A program made the position numbers and the translations under genes. This document shows, piece after piece, positions 8,005-20,910 of a stretch of DNA of 64,000 nt. The first letter of the stretch is position 1. Every line of letters starts with the position of its first letter. The DNA is from Micromonospora coerulea. GTDB lineage: Bacteria; Actinomycetota; Actinomycetes; Mycobacteriales; Micromonosporaceae. Location: NCBI RefSeq assembly GCF_016598485.1, contig NZ_JAEMUW010000002.1:186001-250000 (forward strand). The letters run 5' to 3'. Under the pieces are notes generated by a model. The model saw only the letters and a list, made by a program, of their open reading frames with translations, was not told the origin of the DNA and did not search any database.

Positions 8005-8957
8005 CGGGGTCGCCCGTCCCCGGCGGCGTCGGTCGCGGCCGGGCCACCAGCGGCGCCGGACGCGGCGGGCGCGGCGGCGGCGGGCGCGGGCGCGGCGGGT
8101 GCGGCGGCGGCGCCGGCGGGCGCGGCAGCGGGCGCGGGCTCGGCGACCCGGTCGGCGCGGACGCGGCGCAGCTCGGCCCGGGCGGTCGGCTCGGCCCGCC
8201 GGAAGGTGTGGAAGTGCCCGGGGTGGTAGAGGTGCGAGCGGGTGCCACCGGCGGCCAGCGCCGGGCCGACCAGGAAGAGGGTGTGCTTCCAGAGCCGGTG
8301 CTCCTTGACGGTGGCGGCCAGCTCGCCGAGGGTGCAGCGGACCACCAGCTCGTCGGGCCAGGTCGCCTGGTACGCGACCACGACCGGGGTGTCGGCCGGG
8401 TAGCCCCCGGCGAGCAGCTCGGCCTGCGCCTGCCCGGAGCGGGCGGCGGACAGGAAGAGCGCCATGGTGGTGCCGTGCCGGGCGAACTCGCGGACCCGCT
8501 CCCCCGGCGGCATCGGGGTCTTCCCGCCCTCGAGGCGGGTGAGGATCACCGACTGGGCCACCTCGGGGATGGTCAGCTCCCGACCGACGATGGCGGCCAC
8601 GGCGGTGAACGACGACACCCCCGGGACGATCTCCACGGCCAGGCCGAGGGCTTGGCACAGGTCGAGCTGCTCCTGCACCGCGCCCCAGAGCGCCGGGTCG
8701 CCGGAGTGGATCCGGGCCACCGTCAGCCCGTCGGCGGCGGCCCGCTGATAGAGCGGCAGCACCCCCTCGATGGGCAGCTGCGAGGAGTCGACGAGCTGGG
8801 CGTCCGGCCGGGCGTGGGCGAGCACGTCGGCGTGGACCAGGCTGGCCGCCCAGACCACCACGTCGGCCTCGGCGATGACCCGGGCGGCGCGCAGGGTGAG
8901 CAGGTCGGCGGCGCCGGGGCCGGCCCCGACGAACCACACCTTTCCGGTGGCGGTCAC
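8001..8957 (-). CDS. cobM: Precorrin-4 C11-methyltransferase CobM/CbiF
   Basis: SAM-dependent methylation at C11 of precorrin-4 or cobalt-precorrin-4. Residues 1-250 are a complete tetrapyrrole methyltransferase: VWFVGAGPGAADLLTLR at the N-terminus, RIHSGDPALWGAVQEQ, PGVSSFTAVAA and LEGGKTPMP. The last 55 or so residues are an Ala/Pro tail that adds to the usual length of about 255. The GTG start overlaps the cobI stop as GTGA, and the stop overlaps the cbiD ATG. Cytosolic, in the middle of the operon. Confidence 0.94.
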   Translation of the reverse strand: MTATGKVWFVGAGPGAADLLTLRAARVIAEADVVVWAASLVHADVLAHARPDAQLVDSSQLPIEGVLPLYQRAAADGLTVARIHSGDPALWGAVQEQLDLCQALGLAVEIVPGVSSFTAVAAIVGRELTIPEVAQSVILTRLEGGKTPMPPGERVREFARHGTTMALFLSAARSGQAQAELLAGGYPADTPVVVAYQATWPDELVVRCTLGELAATVKEHRLWKHTLFLVGPALAAGGTRSHLYHPGHFHTFRRAEPTARAELRRVRADRVAEPAPAAAPAGAAAAPAAPAPAAAAPAASGAAGGPAATDAAGDGRPR

Positions 8958-9835
8958 AGTTTTCCTCCCCGCCGGTCCCGGTAAGCCGGGATCAGCAGCG
9001 TCGACAGGTACGGCAGGTCGTCGGCGTCGGCGTCGACCGGCCCGATCCGCTCGCCGGGCAGGCCCAGCGCCCGGCCGAGCACGGCGGCGTCGAGCCGGCC
9101 CTGCCGGCGCAGCTCGGCGACGAGTTCGGGGTGCCGCCGCCAGCCCTTGTAGGCCACGACGGTGCCCGGGCCGGCGAGAGCGTCGGCGAAGAGCGCCAGC
9201 CCGGCGGTCGCCGGCAGCAGGGTCAGCGGCTCCCGGCCCTCGCAGAGCGGGACGCCGCTGCGCGCGGCCAGCTCCTGCATGGCCGTCACGCCGGGGACGG
9301 TCCGTACCTCGACGGCCGGCCGCAGGGCGCGCACGCCATGGGCCAGGTAGCCGAAGGTGGAGTAGACGTTCGGGTCGCCGATGGTGGCGAAGGCGACCGA
9401 CCGGGCGCCCCCGTCGAAGGCGGCCACGACCGCGCGGGCGGCGGCGTCCCAGGCCCGCTCCCGGCGGGCGGTGATCCCGCCCCGGTCGTCGAGGGCGAAC
9501 GGCAGCCGGCGCAGCCGGTCCGCGCTCACGTGCGCGGCCACCGTGGCCTCGGCCCGGCCCGGGGCCGCGTCGCCCTCGGCGGCCGGTCGGTCCATCACCG
9601 GTACGAAGACCGCGTCGGCCTCGCGCAGCACCCGGACGGCCTTGAGAGTGAGCAGTTCCGGATCACCGGGACCCACGCCGACCCCGGTCAGCGTGACGCC
9701 CCCGGTCGGCCCGCTCCCGGCGCCGGCGCGGACCCCGTGCGGGCCGGCGGGGCGGTCCGCCCGCCTGGAGCCATCGGTCACCGGGCCGGCGGCAGCGTCG
9801 CGGCCCGCGGACCGGTCCGCGTTCGGCGCGGTCAC
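8954..9835 (-). CDS. cobI: Precorrin-2 C20-methyltransferase CobI/CbiL
   Basis: Adds the C20 methyl group to precorrin-2 or cobalt-precorrin-2 using SAM. The tetrapyrrole methyltransferase fold begins near residue 47 (TLTGVGVGPGDPELLTLKAV) and includes ATIGDPNVYSTFGYL and VPGVTAMQELAARSG. The first 45 residues are a low-complexity Arg/Gly/Ala extension not typical of the family. The GTG at 9835 overlaps the cobB stop as GTGA, which supports the long form despite that extension. Total 293 residues. Confidence 0.92.
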   Translation of the reverse strand: MTAPNADRSAGRDAAAGPVTDGSRRADRPAGPHGVRAGAGSGPTGGVTLTGVGVGPGDPELLTLKAVRVLREADAVFVPVMDRPAAEGDAAPGRAEATVAAHVSADRLRRLPFALDDRGGITARRERAWDAAARAVVAAFDGGARSVAFATIGDPNVYSTFGYLAHGVRALRPAVEVRTVPGVTAMQELAARSGVPLCEGREPLTLLPATAGLALFADALAGPGTVVAYKGWRRHPELVAELRRQGRLDAAVLGRALGLPGERIGPVDADADDLPYLSTLLIPAYRDRRGGKL

Positions 9836-11199
9836 CGGCTCGCCGCCTCGACCAGCCGGCGGGCGGCGTGCGGGTGGCCCGCCCAGTGGGTGTGCAGGTA
9901 GGAGGCGTGCACCCGGCCGGCGACGAAGCCGTGTGCGGCGTCGTCCCAGCGCCAGGCCGGACGATCGCCGTGGCCCGGGTCGGTCGTGGTGCGGTGGAAC
10001 TCGTGACCGCGTACCGGGTCACCGGCGCGGTGCACCGGGGAGTCGGTGGCGGCGACGGCGTCGCGGTAGCCGAGGGTGAGCCGGCCGGTCATCCGGGCGG
10101 TGTGCGGCAGGCGCCCGCACATCGGCACTCCGTCGAGCGCCCGGCCGAGGTAAAGCAGGCCGGCGCACTCGGCGACGATCGGGCCGTCGAAGCCGGCCAG
10201 CTCGGCGCGGAGCCCGGTGTTGCCGGCGAGGGCCTCGGCGTGCACCTCGGGGAAGCCACCGCCGATCACCACGGCGCGGGTGCCGGTGGGCAGCGCCGGG
10301 TCGCGCAGCGGGTCGACGGTCACCACGTCCGCCCCGGCCGCGGCGAGCAGTTCGGCGGTCTCCGCGTACGAGAAGGTGAAGGCCGGACCGCCGGCGACCG
10401 CGACGACCGGGCGGGCCGTGCCAGCGGGGCCGCCGACGGCGCCGGCCGGATCCCAGGCCGGGACGGTCAGCGGCGGGGCGGTCCCGGCCAGGTCGAGCAC
10501 CGCGTCGAGGTCCACGGTGGACTCGACCAGGTCGGCCAGCGCGGCGACCACGGCGAGCGATTCGGGGGCCCGCTCGGCGACCGGCACCAGCCCCAGGTGG
10601 CGCGACGGGGCGGTCACCTCGGCGGCCCGGGTGACCGCCCCGAGCACCGGTACGCCCACCTCGGCCAGCGCGTCGCGAAGCAGGGTCTCGTGCCGGGGCG
10701 AGCCGACCCGGTTGAGGATCACCCCGCCGATGCGCACAGCCGGGTCGAAGGCCCGCATGCCGAGCGCGAGGGCGGCGGCGCTGCGGCCCTGGGCGGTGGT
10801 GTCGAGGACCAGCAGCACGGGTGCGTCGATGAGCCGGGCGACGTGCGCTGTGGAGGCGTACCCGCGGTGGCCGACCGCGCCGTCGTGCAGCCCCATCACC
10901 CCTTCGACCACCGCGATGTCGGCGGGCGTGGGCCGGCTGGCGCCGTGCCGCAGCAGCGGCGCGATCCGCTCCGGTCCGACCAGCCAGGGGTCGAGGTTGC
11001 GGCCGGGGCGGCCGGCGGCCAGCGCGTGGTAGCCCGGGTCGATGTAGTCGGGTCCGACCTTGTGCGGGCTGACGGTGCGGCCGCGGCGGCGCAGCGCGGC
11101 GAGCAGCCCGGTGGCGACGGTGGTCTTGCCGTGCCCGCTGGCCGGGGCGGCCAGCACCAGCCGGGGCAGCGCCCAGGCGCCGGCCGGGTCGGGGCTCAC
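9832..11199 (-). CDS. cobB: Cobyrinate/hydrogenobyrinate a,c-diamide synthase CobB/CbiA
   Basis: ATP-dependent amidation of the a and c acetate side chains, with glutamine as nitrogen donor; 455 residues. The N-terminal dethiobiotin-synthetase-like ATPase has the Walker-A-type loop APASGHGKTTVATGLL near residue 20 and VEGVMGLHDG. The C-terminal class I glutaminase-like domain has ECAGLLYLGRALDG, which includes the nucleophilic Cys. The GTG start overlaps the cobO stop (GTGA) and the stop overlaps the cobI start. In a strain using the late route the substrate is hydrogenobyrinic acid; with early cobalt it is cobyrinic acid. Sequence alone does not decide between them. Confidence 0.94.
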   Translation of the reverse strand: MSPDPAGAWALPRLVLAAPASGHGKTTVATGLLAALRRRGRTVSPHKVGPDYIDPGYHALAAGRPGRNLDPWLVGPERIAPLLRHGASRPTPADIAVVEGVMGLHDGAVGHRGYASTAHVARLIDAPVLLVLDTTAQGRSAAALALGMRAFDPAVRIGGVILNRVGSPRHETLLRDALAEVGVPVLGAVTRAAEVTAPSRHLGLVPVAERAPESLAVVAALADLVESTVDLDAVLDLAGTAPPLTVPAWDPAGAVGGPAGTARPVVAVAGGPAFTFSYAETAELLAAAGADVVTVDPLRDPALPTGTRAVVIGGGFPEVHAEALAGNTGLRAELAGFDGPIVAECAGLLYLGRALDGVPMCGRLPHTARMTGRLTLGYRDAVAATDSPVHRAGDPVRGHEFHRTTTDPGHGDRPAWRWDDAAHGFVAGRVHASYLHTHWAGHPHAARRLVEAASR

Positions 11200-11807
11200 C
11201 ACTCGATCCCCTTCTGGCCCTTCTGGCCGGCGTCCATCGGGTGCTTGACCTTGGTCAGCTCGGCGACCAGGTCGGCGACCGCCACCAGGCGCGGGTCGGC
11301 GTCCCGGCCGGTGATGACGACGTGCTGGAAGCCCGGCCGGTGGGTCAGGGTGTCGACCACCTCGTCGACGTCCACCCAACCCCACTTCATCGGGTAGGTG
11401 AACTCGTCGAGCACGTACAGGCCGTAGCGCTGGGCGGCCAGGTCGCGCTGGATCTGCCGCCAGCCCTCCCGGGCGTCGGCGGCGTGGTCGGCCTCGCCGC
11501 CGCGCTGGATCCAGGACCACCCCTCGCCCATCTTGTGCCAGGTGACGGGCGCGCCCTGGCCGGTGCGCGTGTGCACCTCGTCGAGCGCGCGGAAGGCGTT
11601 CTCCTCCCCCACCCGCCACTTGGCGCTCTTGACGAACTGGAACACCCCGATCGGCAGCCCGGCGGTCCAGGCCCGCAGCGCCAACCCGAACGCGGCGGTC
11701 GACTTCCCCTTCATCTGTCCGGTATGGACCATCGTCAGCGGCCGGTTCCGCCGCTGCCGGGTGCTCAACCCGTCAGCGGGCACGTGCAACGGCTTCCCCT
11801 GCGGCAT
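11196..11807 (-). CDS. cobO: Cob(I)yrinic acid a,c-diamide adenosyltransferase CobO/BtuR
   Basis: Transfers the adenosyl group from ATP to the reduced cobalt of the corrinoid, making the upper Co-C ligand. It is 203 residues, the normal CobO/CobA(Salmonella)/BtuR length, with P-loop VHTGQMKGKSTAAFG near residue 28 and the family segments WHKMGEGW, LDEFTYPMKWGW and VITGRDA. The ATG overlaps the stop of the chelatase ATPase by one base (TGATG) and the stop overlaps cobB. Cytosolic. Confidence 0.95.
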   Translation of the reverse strand: MPQGKPLHVPADGLSTRQRRNRPLTMVHTGQMKGKSTAAFGLALRAWTAGLPIGVFQFVKSAKWRVGEENAFRALDEVHTRTGQGAPVTWHKMGEGWSWIQRGGEADHAADAREGWRQIQRDLAAQRYGLYVLDEFTYPMKWGWVDVDEVVDTLTHRPGFQHVVITGRDADPRLVAVADLVAELTKVKHPMDAGQKGQKGIEW

Positions 11808-14250
11808 CAGGCAACGCTCCTGTCGGTGGTGGTGGCAGCGATCTTGGAAGGATGAGGCCCCTCCGGGGGCCTGTTCCCGCCAAGATCTCCGGCGGCCCGG
11901 CTGCGGGCGGGGTGGTTTCCGGCGAGGTGGGTGAGCGAGTCGGTGGCGACCTCGGACAGGGGGTGGTGAGCGGCGCCGAGTTGGGCGGCGAGGCGGCGGG
12001 CCAGGCCGAGCCGGACGGGGCCGCTCTCGCAGTCGACGACGACGCAGGGGGTGCCGGTGGCGGCGAGCACGGCGGCCGCCCGGGCGGCCCGGGCGAGGGG
12101 ACGCTCCCCGGCGGTGGCCCGCCCATCGGTGACGACGAGGACCAGGGGGCGGCGCTTCGGGTCGCGCAGCCGCTCCACCCGCAGCAGCTCCGCTGCGGTG
12201 AGCAGGCCCTCGGCGAGCGGGGTGCGCCCGCCGGTGGGCAGCTCGGCCAGGCGCGTCGAGGCGGCCAGCACCGAGGAGGTGGCCGGCAGCAGGGTCTGCG
12301 CGCCGGTACCCCGGAAGGCGATCACCGCGACCTTGTCCCGGCGCTGGTAGGCGTCGGTGAGCAGGGCAAGCACCGCATCCTTGACGGCGGTCATCCGCTG
12401 CCGGGCGCCCATCGACCCGCTGGCGTCGACCACGAAGAGGACAAGGTTCCCCTCCCGCCCCTCCCGGACGGCCTCGCGCAGGTCGTCCGGGCGCAGCCGC
12501 AGTGGCCCGGCCGCCCGACCCCGGGCGGCCTGATGCGGGGCGGCGGCGCGCAGGGTCGCCGGCAGGTGCAACGGGCCGGGCCGCCCGGCGGGCAGCCGCG
12601 CGCCGGTGGTCCGGCCCCGGCCGGTCCGGGCCCGGGACCGCCGGCCCGGCACGCCGTCGCCGATCCCGGGCGCGATGAGCAGCCGGGCCCTCAGGCCCCC
12701 TCGGGGTACGGCCACCACCGGTGACCCGGCGGCCCGCCGCTCCCCGGTCGGGCCGCCGTCGGCGTCGCCCCGCCGGCCGGGCGCGCCCGACCGGCCGTCG
12801 GGTCCACCGTCGAGGCCGGCGAAGGACCGGTCGGGGAGGCGGTCCGGCCAGCCGTCGTCACCGCGCGCCACCCGGTCGTCGTGGCCGGGTCCCCGGTCGT
12901 CGTTCCCGGCTCCCCACCCCGGGTGGCTCCGGGCGCCGTCGGCGCGGGCTGGATCGGACCGGTCGTCGTCGTCCGCCGGGCGGGTCGCCCCGGGGCCGGC
13001 GGCGCCGTGCCGCCCGGCGCCGCCGGCCCGGTCGGCACCGTCGGCACGCTCGGTCGGTCCACCGTCGCCGTGCTCGGTCGGTCCGCCGCCGGGTCCGCCG
13101 CCATCCGGTCCGGAGCCGTCGGGTCCGGAGCCGTCGGGCCCGCCGGTCGGGTCGCCGTCGGGTGGGTCGTCGTCGGGGTGCTCGTCCCGCGCCCGTTGCA
13201 GCGCCTCGTCGAGGCGTTTCTCGTCCAGGCCGGGGCTGTCGAACGGGTCGCGGCGGCGCCGGTGCGGCAGGGCGAGCCGGGCGGCGACCCGGACATCCTC
13301 GCCGGTCACCCGGTCCCGGCCCTGCCAGGCGGCGTGCGCGACGGCGGTGCGGGCGGTGACGATGTCGGCGCGCATGCCGTCGACGTCGAACGCGGCGCAG
13401 ACCTCGGCGATCTGCCGCAGCGCCGGGTCGGGCAGCCGGACCCGGTCCAACCGGTCCCGGGCGGCGGCGACCCGGCGGGCCACGTCCGCGTCGGCCGCCG
13501 CCCATCGCCCGGCGAAACCGGCCGGGTCGGCGTCGGCCGCGAGCCGGCGGCGGACCACCTCGACCCGGACGGCGGGGTCGCGGCTGGCCGCCACCTCGAC
13601 GGTGAGCCCGAACCGGTCGAGCAGCTGCGGGCGCAGCTCGCCCTCCTCCGGGTTCATGGTGCCGACCAGCAGGAACCGGGCGGCGTGGCTGACCGAGACG
13701 CCCTCCCGCTCGACGTGGCAGCGGCCCATCGCGGCGGCGTCCAGCAGCAGGTCGACCAGGTGGTCGTGGAGCAGGTTGACCTCGTCGACGTAGAGCACGC
13801 CGCGGTGGGCGGCGGCGAGCAGGCCCGGTTCGAAGGCGCGTACCCCTTCGGCGAGCGCCTTCTCCAGGTCGAGCGAGCCGACCACCCGGTCCTCGGCGGC
13901 GCCGACCGGCAGCTCGACCAGGCGAGCCGGGCGGCGCTCGGCCACCGACCCGGCCGGGTGCGGGCCGTCCGGGCAGGCCGGGTCGGGCGCGGCCGGGTCG
14001 CAGCCGAACCGGCAGCCCGCCACCCGGTCGACGGCGGGCAGCAGCGCGGCGAGCGCCCGGACGGCGGTGGACTTGGCGGTGCCCTTCTCGCCGCGGACGA
14101 GCACCCCGCCGATGGCCGGGCTGACCGCGTTGAGCAGCAGGGCGAGGCGCATCTCGTCCATGCCGAGCACCGCGCTGAACGGGTAACTGGTCACTGCGCC
14201 GCCTTCGTTCGCGACTGCGGGGCTCGCAATCCGGGGCTCACTCCTCGCGC

Positions 14251-14254
<4 letters not shown>
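11807..14254 (-). CDS. Chelatase AAA+ ATPase/VWA subunit (fused ChlI/ChlD type), likely partner of CobN
   Basis: Magnesium-chelatase-type motor fusion of 815 residues. The N-terminal AAA+ module (about residues 20-350) has Walker [11 protein letters not shown], the arm [17 protein letters not shown] and sensor region [21 protein letters not shown] Pro/Asp/Gly-rich linker of about 230 residues follows. The C-terminal von Willebrand factor A domain has the MIDAS motif [10 protein letters not shown]. In actinobacteria lacking CobS and CobT such a protein next to CobN is thought to power cobalt insertion. The GTG at 14254 overlaps the cobN stop and follows GGAGG; GTG at 14194, just before the conserved SYPFSAVLG, is the alternative start. 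Confidence 0.88.
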
Positions 14255-17985
<3,731 letters not shown>

Positions 17986-18122
17986 GGACAGCTCCGGAGA
18001 GTGACGCCCGAGGTCGGCTCGACCGTCGGCGGGCGGGGGTGGGTGCGGCGGTGCGCCGCCCGGCTACCGGCGGCGCGCGGAGACGCGGGCGCGGCCGGCG
18101 AAAGGCCGGGGCGGGGCGGTTG
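17986..18122 (-). other. Spacer between the small ORF and cobN with two predicted hairpins
   Basis: The 137 bases between the 52-residue ORF and cobN hold no ORF. On the transcribed strand they can fold into CCGGC-loop-GCCGG and a longer GCCGCC/GGGCGGC-type stem. No T-run follows either stem, so a classical intrinsic terminator is not supported; processing or attenuation is possible. GGAG lies 6 bases before the cobN GTG. Confidence 0.4.
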
Positions 18123-18281
18123 TCAGCAGTCGGCGGTGCGCCGGACGGGCCGGGTCAGGCGGTTGGCGACGCGGCGGAGCGGGCGGCCGGGGGCACGCCC
18201 GGCGGGGTACGCGGTCGTCGGCGCGTCGGTGCGCGCCGGCCGGATACGACGATCAGCGTCGACGGCGAAAGTGCCGTGCAT
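18123..18281 (-). CDS. 52-residue small ORF directly after the cobalamin riboswitch
   Basis: I do not recognise this protein. It starts at an ATG preceded by the strongest Shine-Dalgarno in the operon (AGGAGGA, 4 bases away), begins MHGTFAVDADRR, is basic, and ends LTRPVRRTADC. It lies about 44 bases after the riboswitch B12 box and before cobN, so if riboswitch control is translational this is the cistron it would act on first. It lacks the histidine-rich helix expected of the small cobalt transporter subunit CbtB. It may be a leader peptide that couples riboswitch state to the operon, or a real small protein. Codon bias is hard to judge at this length. Confidence 0.5.
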   Translation of the reverse strand: MHGTFAVDADRRIRPARTDAPTTAYPAGRAPGRPLRRVANRLTRPVRRTADC

Positions 18282-18324
18282 CGGGTCCTCCTCGGGTGTC
18301 CACGCCCTGGGGTCAACTCCCGAC

Positions 18325-18472
18325 GGCCGAAGTATCCTGGCTCCCGGATCGACGCTCTCCCCCGGCCTTCCAACCGCAGACACACGGCCGTGACTCACGA
18401 GGGGGGATCGCTCCCCGGTGACAGTGGCGGGACCGCGTCGGAATCGCACCGACTTCCTTCACTGCCGTCAGG
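18325..18472 (-). promoter_or_regulatory. Cobalamin riboswitch (AdoCbl/B12 aptamer)
   Basis: On the minus strand the conserved core reads GGAAGTCGGTGCGATTCC then CGGTCCCGCCACTGT, as in actinobacterial cobalamin aptamers. The 3' end carries a B12-box match, GAGCCAGGATACTTCGGCC (18325-18344). The aptamer begins close to the start expected from the promoter at 18479-18508 and ends about 35 bases before the AGGAGGA of the small ORF. In this family ligand binding represses the gene downstream, so the whole cobN operon should be shut off when B12 is abundant. No T-tracted terminator is visible, which favours translational or Rho-dependent control. Confidence 0.88.
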
Positions 18473-18478
18473 CCGCGA

Positions 18479-18508
18479 ATGCTGCCACACCCGCCCGCCG
18501 CCGGTCAA
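18479..18508 (-). promoter_or_regulatory. Candidate sigma-70-type promoter for the cobalamin operon
   Basis: On the minus strand TTGACC (18503-18508) and CAGCAT (18479-18484) are separated by 18 bases. The -35 is good and the -10 modest. The start it predicts, near 18472, coincides with the 5' edge of the riboswitch aptamer, which supports the call. Confidence 0.45.
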
Positions 18509-18807
18509 CGGCGGGCACCGGAGCGCCGCGCCGGCCGGGGGCATGGGTGTGGGTCGATTGCTCCGCCCGCCCCCGCACACCATTCGCAATGACCGCGGCC
18601 GATCGCCGGCTACGGATGTTCCCGCTCGCCGGAACGCTTTTCCGCCGCGATTCCCGCGCCCGCGGCGCGGTCCGTCCTTCCCCGTTCGCCCTGACCGGAG
18701 GGCCGTGCCGGCGCGGACCGGCCCGCATCAGGGTCCGCATCGGGCCTCCGCCGACCGACTCGTGAGAAATTGCCGCCATCGGCGCTGGCGCACCCCGACA
18801 TCTCGCC
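18509..18807. other. Intergenic stretch with no supported gene
   Basis: Between the cobalamin operon promoter and the metallo-beta-lactamase remnant I see no ORF with family resemblance or a Shine-Dalgarno on either strand, and no RNA gene. Composition is a little less GC-rich than the genes on both sides. Confidence 0.5.
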
Positions 18808-19009
18808 GGCCGGGTCCGACTGGTTCCCGGCCATCCCGACCCGGGCAACACGCGGCCGGGCGTGGCGGTGATCCCCGACGACCGAGGAAGTGTGATCGTC
18901 GACGCGGGGCAGAGCCCGGCGCACGCCCGCGAGATCCAGGCCGCGATGCGGGCGGCCGACCTTTCCCCGTGGCTCGCTGGCCGAGGCGCGGGCGGCGCTG
19001 GCCGGCTGA
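18808..19009 (+). pseudogene. Deletion remnant of an MBL-fold metallo-hydrolase
   Basis: The frame LVPGHPDPGNTRPGVAVIP leading to SVIVDAGQSPAHAREIQAAM matches the N-terminal beta strands of metallo-beta-lactamase-fold hydrolases. The HxHxDH metal motif that should follow is missing. Near 18960 the frame changes to GSLAEARAALAG and a stop, which looks like the C-terminus of such a protein. About 230 internal codons appear lost. There is no start codon with a Shine-Dalgarno. Confidence 0.5.
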
Positions 19010-19034
19010 CCGGGGTACGCCGCCCGGGGCCGGC

Positions 19035-19370
19035 TCAGCGGGCCCGGCGTTCCGGGTGGGCCCGGTTCCAGGCCCGCATCCGGGCGGGATAGCCAGTCCT
19101 GGCGGCTTCGTACAGGGGGACGGCGTGCCGGTTGGCGAGCTTCGCGGCGGCGCGCGGCGAGCCGGTCCGCCGCCGGATCCACTCGCCGTCGTGGGCGATG
19201 GCGACCACGGTGGTGTCGGTGGCGGTGGTCTCCGGCTCCAGGTAGAACTCCACGCCCCGGCGGCTGGTCACGAACGCCTCCAGCGCGGCGAGATCCTCGC
19301 CGGTCGCCTCGCGGTCGAGCTTGGTCGGGGTCGGGTCGGCGGCCCGGGGCCGTCGGCTGAACCAGCCCAT
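19035..19370 (-). CDS. Conserved hypothetical protein, 111 aa
   Basis: Function unknown. Start chosen at the ATG giving MGWFSRRPRAADP, preceded by GGAG. The sequence has an alternating pattern in the middle (RGVEFYLEPETTATDTTVVAIAHDGEWIRR) that suggests two beta strands, and a basic C-terminus (YPARMRAWNRAHPERRAR). There is no signal peptide or membrane segment. I recall similar short proteins in actinobacteria but no assigned role. It stands alone, downstream of and co-directional with the MFS gene, with about 155 bases between. Confidence 0.75.
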   Translation of the reverse strand: MGWFSRRPRAADPTPTKLDREATGEDLAALEAFVTSRRGVEFYLEPETTATDTTVVAIAHDGEWIRRRTGSPRAAAKLANRHAVPLYEAARTGYPARMRAWNRAHPERRAR

Positions 19371-19525
19371 CTCCGGCTCCTCTCCTCGGCGTCCACCCAG
19401 TGCAGCACCGTTTCCTGGCAACCGACTGGACGCGGGGTGGGAAGGCGCTGACCGTGCCCGGACCGGCAGGTGGCGGTATCAACCGTGCGCGGACACCACC
19501 ACCTCGCCGCTCCGACGGGGCGGGC

Positions 19526-20743
19526 TCAGCGGGCCGGCGGGCGCAGCACCGGGACGAGGGCGAGGGTCGGCAGCAGCAGGATCGGCACGACCAGCAGCGC
19601 CCGCAGCGTGCCGACGTGATCGCCGAGCAGGCCGAGCAACGGCGGCCCGGCCAGGAACGCGGTGTACCCGATCACCGCGACCACGCTGACCCGGGCCGGC
19701 GCCCGGTCCTCGTCGTCGGCGGCGGCGCTCATCCCGACCGGGAAGCCGAGCGACGCGCCGAGGCCCCAGAGCGCCACGCCGGTGACCGCCAGCGGACCGG
19801 AGCCGGCCAGCACCGCCAGCGCGGCCCCGGCGGCGGCGAGGCCGATGGTGCCGAACAGCACCGGCACCCGCCCCCAGCGGTCGATGGCCACCGTCCCGGC
19901 GGTCCGGCCGAGGGTCATGCCGATCACGAAGACGCCGAAGACGCCGGCGCCGACCGCCTCGCTGACCCCGTACCCGTCGACGAAGGCGACCGCCAGCCAG
20001 TCGTTGGCGCTGCCCTCGGTGAACGCCATCACCAGCACCAGCAGGCCGATGAGCAGGGTGCGCGGCTCCCGCCAGGCGGCCAGCAGCGTTCGCCGCCGGT
20101 CGGCCGGCCGCGCCGGGCCGTCGGCCTCCACGGGGGCCGGCAGGAACGACCGGGCGCCGAGCAGCGTGCCGACCAGCACCACCGCGGCCAGCGCGGTCAG
20201 GTGCACCCCGACCGGTAGTCCCACCCGCGCCGCCCCCGCACCGATGCCCGCCCCGGCCACCGAGCCGAGGCTCCACGCGGCGTGGAAGCGGGGCAGAATG
20301 GTCCGGCCCAGCCGCTTCTCGACGGCCGCACCCTCGATGTTCATCGCCACGTCGCAGGCGCCGGAGCCGTAGCCGAAGGCGAACAGCCCGACGGCGACGC
20401 CGGGCAGCGAGCCGGCCAGCCCGGCGGAGAGCCCGATCACCGTCATGCCGACCGCGACCAGCAGGGTGGACGTGGCGACCGTCCGGGCCGGCCCGAGCCG
20501 CTGGGTGACCAGGCCGGCGGTCGGCATCGCCAGGAGCGCGCCGGCCGACATGGCGAGCAGCAGCAGGCCGAGCCGGCCGGCGCTCAGCTCGAGGGCCTCC
20601 TTGACGGCGGGGACCCGGGAGAACCAGGTGGCCACCGCCAGCCCGTTGAGGGCGAACACGACCGCCACCCCGGTACGGGCGGCCAGGACCGGCCGCGGTA
20701 CCGCCCGCGGGCCGGCGGTCGGCGTGTCGGTGGTGCTGCTCAC
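19526..20743 (-). CDS. MFS transporter
   Basis: Membrane protein of 405 residues with about 12 hydrophobic helices, organised as two six-helix halves split near residue 205 by a charged loop (PVEADGPARPADRRR). The first loop after helix 2 carries a weak MFS motif and the fourth helix region has AFGYGSGACDVAMNIEG. Substrate cannot be told from sequence; the family exports drugs or metabolites by proton antiport, and the DVAMN region resembles a subgroup related to fucose-permease-like carriers. The gene is divergent from a LacI-type regulator whose likely operator lies about 50 bases upstream of this GTG start. Confidence 0.88.
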   Translation of the reverse strand: MSSTTDTPTAGPRAVPRPVLAARTGVAVVFALNGLAVATWFSRVPAVKEALELSAGRLGLLLLAMSAGALLAMPTAGLVTQRLGPARTVATSTLLVAVGMTVIGLSAGLAGSLPGVAVGLFAFGYGSGACDVAMNIEGAAVEKRLGRTILPRFHAAWSLGSVAGAGIGAGAARVGLPVGVHLTALAAVVLVGTLLGARSFLPAPVEADGPARPADRRRTLLAAWREPRTLLIGLLVLVMAFTEGSANDWLAVAFVDGYGVSEAVGAGVFGVFVIGMTLGRTAGTVAIDRWGRVPVLFGTIGLAAAGAALAVLAGSGPLAVTGVALWGLGASLGFPVGMSAAADDEDRAPARVSVVAVIGYTAFLAGPPLLGLLGDHVGTLRALLVVPILLLPTLALVPVLRPPAR

Positions 20744-20793
20744 AGCGCTGTCGTCCTCTCCCCGGTGATCTGCCTCGACGACGATCGCACACC

Positions 20794-20807
20794 TGAGAGC
20801 GCTACCA
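20794..20807. promoter_or_regulatory. LacI-type operator between the MFS and lacI-type genes
   Basis: TGAGAGCGCTACCA is an imperfect palindrome (outer TG/CA and the inner AGCGCT are symmetric) with the central CG step typical of LacI-family sites. It is the only such palindrome in the short divergent region. Confidence 0.55.
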
Positions 20808-20910
20808 CCACAAGCCGGATCCGCCCCTTACCGGGGACCGCCCCGACCCGGCATGATGCGGGTGTGGGCCGGACGCGGGGGGCGCGGGGCGTGGACGGGT
20901 GGAGGACGAG

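Noticed and set aside
9868..11397. 509-codon plus-strand frame over cobB and cobO
   Set aside because: Antisense to recognised genes, with His/Gly-rich composition and no family resemblance.
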